Source of the DNA: CAZYFH01 sp965249175
Lineage (GTDB): Bacteria > Acidobacteriota > Vicinamibacteria > Vicinamibacterales > UBA8438
Direction of reading: 5' to 3'
Assembly (NCBI GenBank): GCA_965249175.1
Contig: OZ252227.1
Span: 5,084,001-5,148,000 of the forward strand
DNA length: 64,000 bases
Each line of letters starts with the position of its first letter. Position 1 is the stretch's first letter. A model generated the notes under the pieces. It saw only the letters and a program-made list of their open reading frames with translations. It searched no databases and was not told the DNA's origin. The position numbers and the translations under genes were made by a program. This document shows positions 42,801 to 51,103 of the stretch, one piece after another.

Positions 42801-43310
42801 ATGACGATCGACCAGATCCTCGCCGACGTGATCCGCCGTGAGGGCGGCTATGTGCACGACCCGGTGGATCGTGGCGGGCCGACCACGTACGGCATCACGC
42901 AGCGCACGCTCCGGGCGTGGCGCGGCCAGGCCGTCACCGCTGAGGACGTGCGCCGCCTCACGCGAGACGAGGCGCGGGCGATCTACCAGCGCCGGTATGT
43001 GGACGCGCCCGGCTTCGCCACGCTGCCCGATCCCCTGCGCGCGCAGGTGGTCGATGACGGCGTGCTCTCGGGACCGCGCCAGGCCGTGACGGATCTCCAG
43101 CGGGCGATCGGCGGCGTCACCGTCGACGGCACGCTGGGGCCACAGACCCGCGCGGCCGTCGCTCGGCGTGGCGTGGCCGCGGTGCATGCGCGGCTCATCG
43201 CGGTCCGGGCCGCGCGCATCGGGCGGCTCGTCCAGCGCCGCCCGGAACAGGCGCGGTTCCTCAGAGGCTGGCTTGCGCGCATCACCGCCTTCGCGGAGGA
43301 CCTGGCATGA
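42801..43310 (+). CDS. endolysin, GH108 muramidase with peptidoglycan-binding tail
   Basis: 169 residues. The GH108 N-acetylmuramidase domain begins with the catalytic-Glu motif VIRREGGYVHDPVDRGGPTT, then YGITQRTLRAWRGQAVTAED and EARAIYQRRYVDAPGFATLP; the C-terminal half (VDGTLGPQTRAAVARRGVAA) is the PG_binding_3 region. No signal peptide, so it needs the holin downstream. It degrades the cell wall at the end of infection. Confidence 0.93.
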   Translation: MTIDQILADVIRREGGYVHDPVDRGGPTTYGITQRTLRAWRGQAVTAEDVRRLTRDEARAIYQRRYVDAPGFATLPDPLRAQVVDDGVLSGPRQAVTDLQRAIGGVTVDGTLGPQTRAAVARRGVAAVHARLIAVRAARIGRLVQRRPEQARFLRGWLARITAFAEDLA

Positions 43311-43510
43311 CGCCATCGGAGAAGCCGAACGAGGCCAACGCGGCGACGGCGGTTGTCGCTGTCGTGTCGATCGTCGCCGGGGTCGGCTGCTTCATGTATG
43401 TGGCATGGGCGCTGGGCGGCTGGACCGGTGTGGTGGCGTTGGGCGGCGTGCTCTGCTTCATGCTGGCCTGCACCGCAGCACACGCCTATGAGACGGACAG
43501 GACAGACTAA
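43307..43510 (+). CDS. putative holin
   Basis: 67 residues with two membrane helices (ATAVVAVVSIVAGVGCFMYV and VVALGGVLCFMLACTAAHAY) and a charged C-terminus. It overlaps the endolysin stop by 4 bases. Size, topology and position fit a class II holin; the sequence itself belongs to no family I recognise. Confidence 0.65.
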   Translation: MTPSEKPNEANAATAVVAVVSIVAGVGCFMYVAWALGGWTGVVALGGVLCFMLACTAAHAYETDRTD

Positions 43511-43784
43511 GCTGACGCGCTCACACCGCCGCTATCGTCAGCTTCGCGCGGGCGTTCGGCGTGACCACCCGCTCTGTGCCCACTGCGCCGCCCACGGGCT
43601 GACCGTCGCGGGCACCGACGTCGACCACATCGTGCCGCTCTCCCAGGGCGGCCGCCTCATGGACCGCGCCAACCTGCAGCACCTCTGCGCGGCCTGTCAC
43701 GACGCGAAGACGCAGCAGCAACATCCCCGCCGCCGAGCCGGCGCGACCATCCACGGCGACCTCGTGAGGCCAGGGGGGGGGTGA
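43488..43784 (+). CDS. HNH endonuclease next to terminase
   Basis: 98 residues from ATG 43488, overlapping the holin gene. HPLCAHCAAHGLTVAGTDVD, HIVPLSQGGRLMDRANLQHL and CAACHDAKTQQQHPRRR give the complete HNH fold (C-x-x-C, DH, N, C-x-x-C-H). HNH proteins beside the small terminase are needed for cos cleavage in many HK97-like phages, so it is probably part of the packaging machine. Confidence 0.88.
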   Translation: MRRTGQTKLTRSHRRYRQLRAGVRRDHPLCAHCAAHGLTVAGTDVDHIVPLSQGGRLMDRANLQHLCAACHDAKTQQQHPRRRAGATIHGDLVRPGGG

Positions 43785-43853
43785 AAGTAACAGAAGAGGG
43801 CGTGACCGGAAACCCCTTGTCCCCTGAAATATTTAGTGCCGCGAAATTGAGCG
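43785..43853 (+). other. candidate cos region
   Basis: The gap between HNH and small terminase, preceded by a run of nine G (43774-43782), contains GTGACCGGAAACCCCTTGTC and an AT-rich stretch (GAAATATTTAGTGCC). In HNH-associated cos phages the cohesive end lies just here. No terminus can be read from the sequence alone. Confidence 0.35.
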
Positions 43854-44297
43854 ATGCGAGGACGGAAGCCTAAACTGCGTGTCGTGAGGGAGTTAGAGGG
43901 AAATCCCGGGAAGCGGCCCCTGCCGCCGAAGGACCCGAGCGATCAGGCGCTGGGCCGGGCGCCGCAGGGGTTGACCGAGGGGGAGCGGGCGACGTGGCGG
44001 CGGGTGGCGCGGGACTGCCCGTGGCTGCGGCGGGCGGACCGGGCGCTCGTCGAATTGTTCTGCCGGTCGTGGTTGCAGCTCACGGTGGCGGACCGCCGCT
44101 TGGTCACGCTCGTGGTGGAGAAGGGGGACCTGCAGACGTTGGCTGGGCTGCAGAAGATGGTCGATCACGCCCGTGCGTCGTGCCTGCGGATGCTGGCCGA
44201 GATGGGGGCGACGGCGGCGAGCCGGGCGCGGGTGCTGGGTGGAACAGGGGCCTCGTCTAGCCAGGGTGATGCCCTGGCCCGGAAGTACTTCGCATGA
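43854..44297 (+). CDS. terS: terminase small subunit (P27 family)
   Basis: 147 residues beginning MRGRKPKLRVVRELEGNPGK, the P27-type signature, followed by LTEGERATWRRVARDCPWLR, a helical oligomerisation core and a C-terminal tail ending DALARKYFA. It recognises the phage DNA end and hands it to the large terminase. It overlaps the methyltransferase gene by 4 bases. Confidence 0.9.
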   Translation: MRGRKPKLRVVRELEGNPGKRPLPPKDPSDQALGRAPQGLTEGERATWRRVARDCPWLRRADRALVELFCRSWLQLTVADRRLVTLVVEKGDLQTLAGLQKMVDHARASCLRMLAEMGATAASRARVLGGTGASSSQGDALARKYFA

Positions 44298-45502
44298 ACA
44301 TTGAGCAGCGATCGCTCGACGCCGTGACGCCGTACGCGGGCAACCCGCGCCGCATTCCTGCGGCGGCTGTCTCGGCCGTCGCTGAATCCATCCGGCGCTA
44401 CGGGTTCCGCCAGCCCATCGTCGTTGATGCTGAGGGCGTGGTGATTGTCGGGCATACGCGCCTTCAAGCAGCCAAGCAGCTTGGCCTACAGACCGTGCCC
44501 GTCCACGTGGCCGACCTGACGCCGGAGCAGGCGGCGGCCTACCGGCTGGGTGACAACCGGACGGGTGAGTTGGCGGAGTGGGATGACCAGGCGCTCGCCG
44601 CCGAACTCACCGCCCTCGTGGCCGCCTCCTCCATGGACGTCGCGGCCGTGTCCGAGATGACGGCGTTCGACACGCGCGATCTGGACCGCTTGCTCGGTCG
44701 TTCGAAGGGTCAGACCGATCCCGACGACGTGCCGGACCGGCCAGCCGAGCCGGTGACGACGCTCGGGGACCTGTGGGTGCTGGGCCAGCACCGGCTCCTC
44801 TGCGGACACGCCACGAGCGCCGACGATGTGGGGCGGCTGCTCGATGGCGTATCGCCGACCCTCATGGTGACGGACCCACCGTATGGGGTCCGCTATGACC
44901 CGACGTGGCGGGACGACTGTGGCGGCACGTTCGTCAACGCCACAGTCGGCATGCGCGGGTCGGTCACGAACGACGACTGTGTCGATTGGCGCGAGGCGTG
45001 GGCGCACTTCCCTGGCGATGTCGCCTACGTCTGGCATGCGGGCATCCACGCCGTCGACGTCTCCCAACAGCTCGCGTCGGTGGGGTTTACGACCCGCGCC
45101 CAGATTGTCTGGCGGAAGCCGCACTTCATTCTCAGCCGTGGGCACTACCACTGGCAGCATGAGCCGTGCTGGTACGCGGTCCGCCACGGTCGAACCGCCC
45201 ACTGGGTTGGGGACCGCTCGCAGTCGACGGTGTGGGACATCGCCGGGATGAATCCCGCCGGTGGCGGTGGCGAGTCGAAGCTGGGCCACGGGACGCAGAA
45301 GCCGGTCGAGTGTATGGAACGACCGCTCCGCAACCACGAGGGCGATGTCTACGACCCCTTCGTCGGGTCCGGCACAACCCTTATCGCGGCCGAGCGGCAG
45401 CACCGCGCCTGCTACGCGCTGGAGATTGAGCCGCGCTACGTGGATATGGCCGTGGCCCGCTGGGAGGCCTACACCGGTCAGCAGGCGGAGCACGCGTCAT
45501 GA
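44294..45502 (+). CDS. ParB-domain DNA methyltransferase
   Basis: 402 residues. The N-terminal ParB/sulfiredoxin-like domain (about 1-110) reads DAVTPYAGNPRRIPAAAVSA, GFRQPIVVDAEGVVIVGHTR and PEQAAAYRLGDNRTGELAEW. The C-terminal methyltransferase has motif IV LMVTDPPYGVRYDPTWRDD and motif I near the end (DVYDPFVGSGTTLIAAERQH), the permuted beta-class order of N4-cytosine or N6-adenine methylases. This fusion is common between terS and terL and may modify DNA before packaging. Confidence 0.92.
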   Translation: MNIEQRSLDAVTPYAGNPRRIPAAAVSAVAESIRRYGFRQPIVVDAEGVVIVGHTRLQAAKQLGLQTVPVHVADLTPEQAAAYRLGDNRTGELAEWDDQALAAELTALVAASSMDVAAVSEMTAFDTRDLDRLLGRSKGQTDPDDVPDRPAEPVTTLGDLWVLGQHRLLCGHATSADDVGRLLDGVSPTLMVTDPPYGVRYDPTWRDDCGGTFVNATVGMRGSVTNDDCVDWREAWAHFPGDVAYVWHAGIHAVDVSQQLASVGFTTRAQIVWRKPHFILSRGHYHWQHEPCWYAVRHGRTAHWVGDRSQSTVWDIAGMNPAGGGGESKLGHGTQKPVECMERPLRNHEGDVYDPFVGSGTTLIAAERQHRACYALEIEPRYVDMAVARWEAYTGQQAEHAS

Positions 45503-47262
45503 GCGATCCGGTCACGGCCTACGCCGCCTCGGTCGTCTCGGGCGAGACGCTGGCCGGTCCACCGGTCCGCGCGGCGTGCCAGCGCCACCGGCGCGATCTG
45601 GAGCGCTCGGATCTCACCTTCGATGCGTCGGCCGCCCAGCGCGTGCTGGACTTTTTCCCCGAGGTGCTCCGGCTGCCGAAGGGGGCGCACGCGGGGGCGC
45701 CGTTCCACCTGCTCCCCTGGCAGCAATTCCTCGTCGGTTCGCTCTATGGCTGGCTCCTGCCCGACGGGCGCCGGCGGTTCCGGCGGGCCTATGTCGAGAC
45801 GGGGCGTGGGACTGGCAAATCCCCGCTCGCGGCGGGCCTCCTGCTCTACGCGATCTCGGCGGACGGCGAGCATGCTGCCGAAGCCTACTGTGTGGCGCGA
45901 AACGCGGACCAAGCGCTGATCACCTTTCGCCTCGCGGCGCAGATTCGGGATCTCTCGCCGGCCTTGACGGATCGCGTGCAGAAGTACGGCGGCGAACGGC
46001 CGACGCGGCTGGTCCATCACGAGAGCTGGTCCTTCGCCGAACGCACCACGACGTCTGACACGGGCGCGGGGAAGAGCGGGCTCAATCCGCATCTGGTCAT
46101 CGTGGACGAGTACCACGAGCACAAGACCTCGACGATGATGGAGCGCTACGACGCCGGGATGAAGGACCGGCCGCAGCCGCTCCGCCTCTGCATCACGAAC
46201 GCCGGGTCCGGCCAGAATATTCCCTGTTGGGACGAGCACCAGTACGCCGTGCGCGTCGCGGAGGGGTCGGTCACCGACGACCGCTACTTCGCGTATGTGT
46301 GTGCGCTCGATGTGGACGACGACCCGTGGGCGGACGAAGCCTGTTGGCCGAAAGTGAGTCCGTCGCTGCCCGTGATTCCCGGCCTGGCGTATATCCGGGA
46401 CCAAGCGGCCAAGGCCCTGGGCATGCCGAGCAAGCGTTCCGAGGTCGAGCGGTTCCAGTTCTGCCGATGGACCGACGCCGTGTCGCCGTGGATCGATCCG
46501 GCCATGTGGGACCCCGTTGTGGTCGAGGCCCTGGACGAGGCGTCGGTGGCGGAGGCCCCCTGTGTGGTCGGGCTCGACCTGAGCCGGACGCGGGACTTAA
46601 CCGCCGCCGTCGCGGTCTGGTCGCTGCCCGAGGGCCGGTTCGCCGCGCGGGCGCATGCCTGGACGCCCAAGGACACCATCGGGCAGCGGTCGGACCTTGA
46701 GTCCGTGCCGTACAGCACGTGGGCGGCCGAGGGGTATCTGACCGCCACGCCTGGGGCCATCGTGGACTATGGATTCGTCGCCGCGTGGATTCAAGATCTC
46801 GTGGCGCGGTACGACGTGCGCGCGCTGGTCTATGACCCCTGGGGGATCGCGCACTTTCGGGAGCGCATGGGGCAGGCGGGCCTCACGTTGTCGGCGACGC
46901 CGGACGGGGGTGGGCTCTCGGCGGTGCCGCACAAGCAGGGCTTTCTGCCAGGGAAGGCGGAGCCGGGCCGGCCCGCGCTCTGGATGCACAGCTCCCTGGA
47001 GGCCTTGGAGCGGGCGGTCCTCGAGCGGACGATTGCGGTGGAGCGCAACGCGATGCTGCGGTGGGCGGTCCTCGGCGCGGCCGTGATCGAGGACGGTGCG
47101 GGAAACCGGAAGCTGTCGAAAATCAAGGAGTCGTCGCGATCGGATGCGATGGTCGCCTTGACAATGGCCATGGGCTATGCCGCAGCGGTCCCCGTCGAGG
47201 ACGAGTCGCCCCTGGCCCGCTATTACGCCGCGGGGGGCAAGGTCGAGATCGTGGGGGTGTGA
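45499..47262 (+). CDS. terL: terminase large subunit (HK97/P27-associated)
   Basis: 587 residues. The ATPase domain has Walker A in AYVETGRGTGKSPLAAGLLL (about residues 101-108) and Walker B with catalytic Glu in LVIVDEYHEHKTS. The C-terminal RNase-H-like nuclease begins VVGLDLSRTRDLTAAVAVWS and ends near SKIKESSRSDAMVALTMAMG, with its metal-binding acids. It packages DNA into the prohead and cuts it. The ATG overlaps the methyltransferase stop. Confidence 0.95.
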   Translation: MSDPVTAYAASVVSGETLAGPPVRAACQRHRRDLERSDLTFDASAAQRVLDFFPEVLRLPKGAHAGAPFHLLPWQQFLVGSLYGWLLPDGRRRFRRAYVETGRGTGKSPLAAGLLLYAISADGEHAAEAYCVARNADQALITFRLAAQIRDLSPALTDRVQKYGGERPTRLVHHESWSFAERTTTSDTGAGKSGLNPHLVIVDEYHEHKTSTMMERYDAGMKDRPQPLRLCITNAGSGQNIPCWDEHQYAVRVAEGSVTDDRYFAYVCALDVDDDPWADEACWPKVSPSLPVIPGLAYIRDQAAKALGMPSKRSEVERFQFCRWTDAVSPWIDPAMWDPVVVEALDEASVAEAPCVVGLDLSRTRDLTAAVAVWSLPEGRFAARAHAWTPKDTIGQRSDLESVPYSTWAAEGYLTATPGAIVDYGFVAAWIQDLVARYDVRALVYDPWGIAHFRERMGQAGLTLSATPDGGGLSAVPHKQGFLPGKAEPGRPALWMHSSLEALERAVLERTIAVERNAMLRWAVLGAAVIEDGAGNRKLSKIKESSRSDAMVALTMAMGYAAAVPVEDESPLARYYAAGGKVEIVGV

Positions 47263-48525
47263 ATGACGGCCATCTTCGATGACCACGTCCCGTTCGAGCG
47301 GCCGCGGATTCTTCAGCTCCCGCGGCCCGACCCGGACAGCGGGCCACAGGCCTATACGTATGGCCGCGGGCTGGGGGCGTCGGCCCTGGCCGCGATCCCG
47401 GCGGCGCATCGCGCGATCGGGCTGCTCGCGTCGACACTGGCGCGGCTGCCGCGGACGGCCGCGCGGCTCGAGGACCCCTTCGCGGACGAGTGGACGCCGG
47501 CGCCCGAGCATCCAGTGACGGCGCTACTGGCGGCCCCGTCGCGACGGATGCCCGATCCGTGGCTCTTCTGGGAGTCGCTGTTTCGGGCGCTCTTCGCGTC
47601 GGGGAACGCCTACGCCTGGATTCGCCGCGATCCGCGCACCCGACGGCCGGTGGAACTCGTGCCGGCCGCGTGTCGCGTGACCCGGTGGGCGCCGGGGCCG
47701 GTGGCCGAGTACGACCTCATCCTGCTCGATGGTCTGCGCGGCGTCGGGGAGCAGATCACGGCGCTCGCGCCGGATGTGCTGACGCTGCACGGGCCAGGGT
47801 TCGATGGGTTGGAGAGTCCGAGCCCGATCCACTACGCGGCGCGGCAAACGCTCTCGGTCATGGCGCTGTCCGGGGAGCACCAGCGCGCGCTGCTGAGCGG
47901 GGTGAACCTGCGCACGGCGATCACGATTGCCATCGAGTTGCTCAACGTCAAGTCGATCAACCCGGAGCAGATCCAGCAGTTTCAGGATGACCTCAACCAG
48001 AGCTACGAGGCGGCTCGGCGCAAGGGCCAAATTCCGGTCTTCCCGCCCGGCTTTGGGCTCGACACGGTTGGGGGACTGAGCGCTGCCGACATCCAGTTGA
48101 TCGAGCTCCTGAAGTATAGCGTCGAGGACGTCGGGCGGGCGTTCGGGGTGCCGCCGCGGATGCTCGGGCACTTCCACGAGGGCGCGAAGGTGGCGACGAC
48201 CTTCGAGGGGCATTCGGTGGACTTCGAGCGGTGGTCGATTCAAGAGCACGTCCAGCGCGTGCAGGCGCAGTTGACGACGAAGCTCGTGTCAGCGGACGAC
48301 GCTGCCGCGGGGCTGGTCGTGCGGATGCCGGCGGATCGCATTCGCGCGGGCTCGTGGACCGAGCAGGTCCGCGCGGTGGATCAGGCCGTCGCCAAGGCGG
48401 GGGTCATGACGATCAACGAGGGGCGGCGCCTGCTGCGGTTGCCACCTGTGCCCGACGGCGATCGGCTGCTGCAACCAAAGGGCGCGCCGACGCAGGAGAC
48501 GGCCACCGAGGAGGACGCGCTATGA
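47263..48525 (+). CDS. phage portal protein (HK97 family)
   Basis: 420 residues: ALAAIPAAHRAIGLLASTLA, FWESLFRALFASGNAYAWIR, ALAPDVLTLHGPGFDGLESP, and the clip and stem region IQLIELLKYSVEDVGRAFGV followed by PPRMLGHFHEGAKVATTFEG. It forms the dodecameric ring through which DNA enters. It starts next to the terL stop and overlaps the following zinc-ribbon gene. Confidence 0.94.
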   Translation: MTAIFDDHVPFERPRILQLPRPDPDSGPQAYTYGRGLGASALAAIPAAHRAIGLLASTLARLPRTAARLEDPFADEWTPAPEHPVTALLAAPSRRMPDPWLFWESLFRALFASGNAYAWIRRDPRTRRPVELVPAACRVTRWAPGPVAEYDLILLDGLRGVGEQITALAPDVLTLHGPGFDGLESPSPIHYAARQTLSVMALSGEHQRALLSGVNLRTAITIAIELLNVKSINPEQIQQFQDDLNQSYEAARRKGQIPVFPPGFGLDTVGGLSAADIQLIELLKYSVEDVGRAFGVPPRMLGHFHEGAKVATTFEGHSVDFERWSIQEHVQRVQAQLTTKLVSADDAAAGLVVRMPADRIRAGSWTEQVRAVDQAVAKAGVMTINEGRRLLRLPPVPDGDRLLQPKGAPTQETATEEDAL

Positions 48526-48806
48526 CGACGCACGAAACGCGGCGCATTGACCTCGAAGACGTGACGGTGGTCGAGCTGGCGTGCAAGAGCTGCCGCACGG
48601 CGATCACGATTCACCTGAGCACCTGGTCCTCGGGCTTCCCGGCGCGGTGTCCGAACTGCGACGTCGACTGGTATCTGCAGACCGGGCGCGTCACCGCCCT
48701 GCGGCGGTTGTGCGATGAACTCCGAACGGTCCAACGCGACGCGGACCGGGCGTATCACGTGCGGCTCGTCTTCGAGCGGCCGACAGCGAAGGGAGGCCGC
48801 GAATGA
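48522..48806 (+). CDS. small zinc-ribbon protein, paralogue 1
   Basis: 94 residues with CKSCRTAITIHLSTWSSGFP and CPNCDVDWYLQTGR, a C-x-x-C...C-x-x-C zinc ribbon, then a helical end (LRRLCDELRTVQRDADRAYH) and a strand (VRLVFERPTAKGG). It is followed by a second gene of the same design. Not part of the standard HK97 head module. ATG overlaps the portal stop. Confidence 0.7.
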   Translation: MTTHETRRIDLEDVTVVELACKSCRTAITIHLSTWSSGFPARCPNCDVDWYLQTGRVTALRRLCDELRTVQRDADRAYHVRLVFERPTAKGGRE

Positions 48807-49093
48807 CGGCGGAGACCCTGTACACGTTCACGGCGGCTGACATCACGTCGCTGATGATCGAATGCACGGCGTGCGGGCACGGGATCGTGATCACCAACCT
48901 GGAGACGTTCCCACGGCAGCCGGGAGCACTCCGGTGTCCAGGCTGCGACCGGGAATGGTGGCGGGTGCGCGACGGCGGGCCGCCCGTGCCGGAGCGCCGG
49001 TTGATTGAGGCGTTACTGGAGATCCGCCAGCGGGTCGGGTCCCCGCCGGCCACCGTCAAGCTGCTCGTCTCGACGGAGCGCACGAGCGCATGA
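48803..49093 (+). CDS. small zinc-ribbon protein, paralogue 2
   Basis: 96 residues: CTACGHGIVITNLETFPRQP, CPGCDREWWRVRDG, LIEALLEIRQRVGSPPATVK and LLVSTERTSA. Same order of features as the gene before it (zinc ribbon, helix, C-terminal strand) but low identity, so an old tandem duplication. Possibly a DNA- or protein-binding pair. Confidence 0.7.
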   Translation: MTAETLYTFTAADITSLMIECTACGHGIVITNLETFPRQPGALRCPGCDREWWRVRDGGPPVPERRLIEALLEIRQRVGSPPATVKLLVSTERTSA

Positions 49094-49302
49094 CGCCGAC
49101 TGAGTTTCGGGACACCCGTCTCGCCCTTGGACTCTCGACGGAGCAACTCGCCGAGCAGCTGCACGTGGACCCCCGGACCGTCAGGCGCTGGCAGGATGGC
49201 AGCCAGCCGGTTCCGGGGCCGGTCGCGGTGGCGATGGCCTTCCTCCTCCGGCAGGTCTGCCCGCCGGCCACCACGCGCCGTTCCACAAGCGACCCCGCCT
49301 AG
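49090..49302 (+). CDS. XRE-type helix-turn-helix protein
   Basis: 70 residues: MTPTEFRDTRLALGLSTEQL and AEQLHVDPRTVRRWQDGSQP give a clean helix-turn-helix. It overlaps the zinc-ribbon gene by 4 bases and closes this small group of insert genes. Likely a local regulator. Confidence 0.75.
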   Translation: MTPTEFRDTRLALGLSTEQLAEQLHVDPRTVRRWQDGSQPVPGPVAVAMAFLLRQVCPPATTRRSTSDPA

Positions 49303-49339
49303 CCACCTGAACTCCGTGACGGCGCTCAACTATCACACA

Positions 49340-49370
49340 TTGACATATTAACAGTATGTGTGTATACTGT
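49340..49370 (+). promoter_or_regulatory. higBA promoter with overlapping operator
   Basis: TTGACA (49340-49345), 17 bp, TATACT (49363-49368): a near-perfect sigma70 promoter. The palindrome ACAGTAT-GTGTGT-ATACTGT (49351-49370) covers the spacer and the -10, so HigA binding there would block transcription. The start codon is 7 bases after the -10 box. Confidence 0.85.
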
Positions 49371-49374
49371 CTTG

Positions 49375-49656
49375 GTGATTCGCAGTTGGAGCGACCAGGG
49401 CATCTGGGACGGCATCAACAGTAAGGCCGCCCGCCAGATTCCACGTGCGATCTGGCCGGTCATCCGGCGCAAGCTCGCGGCCGTCCGCAATGCTCGCCAC
49501 CTGTCTGATCTGCGCATCCCGGCCGGGAACCGACTGGAAGCCCTGAAGGGTGACCGCGCGGGCCGCTACAGCATCCGCGTGAACGACCAGTATCGAATCA
49601 CCTTCGAGTTCACGGACGGCCACGCCTACCTGGTGCGCTGCGAGGACTATCACTGA
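49375..49656 (+). CDS. higB: HigB-type toxin
   Basis: 93 residues from GTG 49375: VIRSWSDQGIWDGINSKAAR, VIRRKLAAVRNARHLSDLRI and PAGNRLEALKGDRAGRYSIR with VNDQYRITFEFTDGHAYLVR, the full signature of HigB (plasmid-maintenance killer) mRNA interferases. The start lies at the predicted transcription start, so the message may be leaderless. It is followed by its antitoxin after 11 bp. Confidence 0.93.
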   Translation: MIRSWSDQGIWDGINSKAARQIPRAIWPVIRRKLAAVRNARHLSDLRIPAGNRLEALKGDRAGRYSIRVNDQYRITFEFTDGHAYLVRCEDYH

Positions 49657-49667
49657 AGGAGTCGATC

Positions 49668-49991
49668 ATGCCGAAGCGAACGCGACGACCGGGCGAGATC
49701 CCGGACACCGGCTTGCCGAAGAACGCGCCACCGCCGCACCCAGGCGAAATGTTGCTCGAGGAGTTCTTGAAGCCGTGCGACATGAGCCAGGCAGAGGCCG
49801 CGCGTCGAATGGAATTGCCGGTCAACCGGGTGAACGAGCTCGTGAAGGGCAAGCGGGGGATCACCGCCCGGACGGCCCTGCGGCTCGGCACGCTGTTCGG
49901 CACGACCGCCGAGTTCTGGATGGGGCTCCAGGCCGACTGGGAACTCTGGCACGCGCAGCGGGACGAGAAGAAGCTCAGGAGTGCATCGTAG
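49668..49991 (+). CDS. higA: HigA-type antitoxin
   Basis: 107 residues: HPGEMLLEEFLKPCDMSQAE, AARRMELPVNRVNELVKGKR and GITARTALRLGTLFGTTAEF with WMGLQADWELWHAQR, the VapI/HigA helix-turn-helix family. It has an AGGAG site before ATG 49668. It should bind HigB and the palindrome at 49351-49370. Confidence 0.94.
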   Translation: MPKRTRRPGEIPDTGLPKNAPPPHPGEMLLEEFLKPCDMSQAEAARRMELPVNRVNELVKGKRGITARTALRLGTLFGTTAEFWMGLQADWELWHAQRDEKKLRSAS

Positions 49992-50390
49992 ACCTGGCGC
50001 TGACCTGCTGCATCGCCGTCCTGAGTTCCTCTAGCACCTGCTCGCTTGGCACAACATTTTCCGTATGACCGAGTGACGTGTGAATTTGGGCTCGCAGTTT
50101 CTTCAGTGATTTGTCTGAAAACCCCTCTTTCACTAAGTAGTCAGCAAGTTCTCTTAGCGTCTGACCTGACCATTCCGCAACACTGGATTCTTCAAGAATA
50201 AACGTGGCTGTTTCGCCATACTCTAATTTCTTCGGAAGTTGATCCGGTGATGATTGTGGAGGGTTATGGATGCAGGTTAGGTCGCTCTTACCAAGGTACC
50301 AGCCCGTGCTGTTGATAGTTACCGTCCGCGCGCCTTTATTCGTCACGCGGATCACTAGACATCTTGTTTCTGCTGGTGAGTCAAGCCCAT
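49975..50390 (-). pseudogene. C-terminal part of a phage membrane-anchored protein split by IS256
   Basis: Reading out of the IS256 end, the minus strand gives GLDSPAETRCLVIRVTNKGA, RTVTINSTGWYLGKSDLTCI, YGETATFILEESSVAEWSGQ and a helical C-terminus to a stop at 49975. Its AT content is higher than that of its neighbours. The N-terminal part with the membrane helix lies on the far side of the IS (53266-53450). Function unknown; the anchored-beta-domain layout is common in prophage accessory proteins. Confidence 0.65.
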
Positions 50391-51103
50391 TCTTAGTTGA
50401 AACTCTCCACGGCTCCCGATGGCTTACGCGGCCTGCTTCTTCGACGTCGTCGTGTCGATCTTCAGTTCTCGCTTCAATGCGGCCCGAAGCGTGGGAAGGT
50501 GGCGGTAGCCCCTCACCCTTCGTAAGCGCGGTTCGATGTCCAGGAGGGCGGTCGCCAGCCAGCGGTGGCGTTGGCTCGAGCTCTGCCAGTGATCTACCTT
50601 CGCGCAGCGTTCCTCGACCAGCGCATTGACCGACTCCAGACAGTTCGTCGTCTTCAGCGACCGGCCCAGCACTCCGTACACGCCCAATCGATGTCACGTC
50701 AGGGTTTCGTCCAGGCCTTCCGCCAAGCTGTCAGCCGCCGACTGGTTCCGCTCGTCCAACTCGCCGTGGAGCGTCTCGAGCGCACCGAGGGCCTCGTCGT
50801 AGTCCGGCCGGTTGTACGCTCGCTGGAGACGCTGACGCCACACCGCCTGCTCGTGCTTGGCCAGGTAGCTCACCACGTTCTCGCGCTTGTGCCACTGGCA
50901 CCGTTGGACCAGGGCCCGGCCCCGGAAGGCCTTCCGGACGGCCGTGCGGAGCCCCTTGCCGCCATCGAGGATGACCAGCACACCCTGGGAGAGGTCGAGG
51001 CCCCGCTCGACCAACGACCGCAGGAACGGTGTGAGCACCGTCGCGTTCTCCGTGTCCGTTTCGACGAAGCCCAGGAAGCGTTTCTCCCCAGACAGCGTGA
51101 TGC

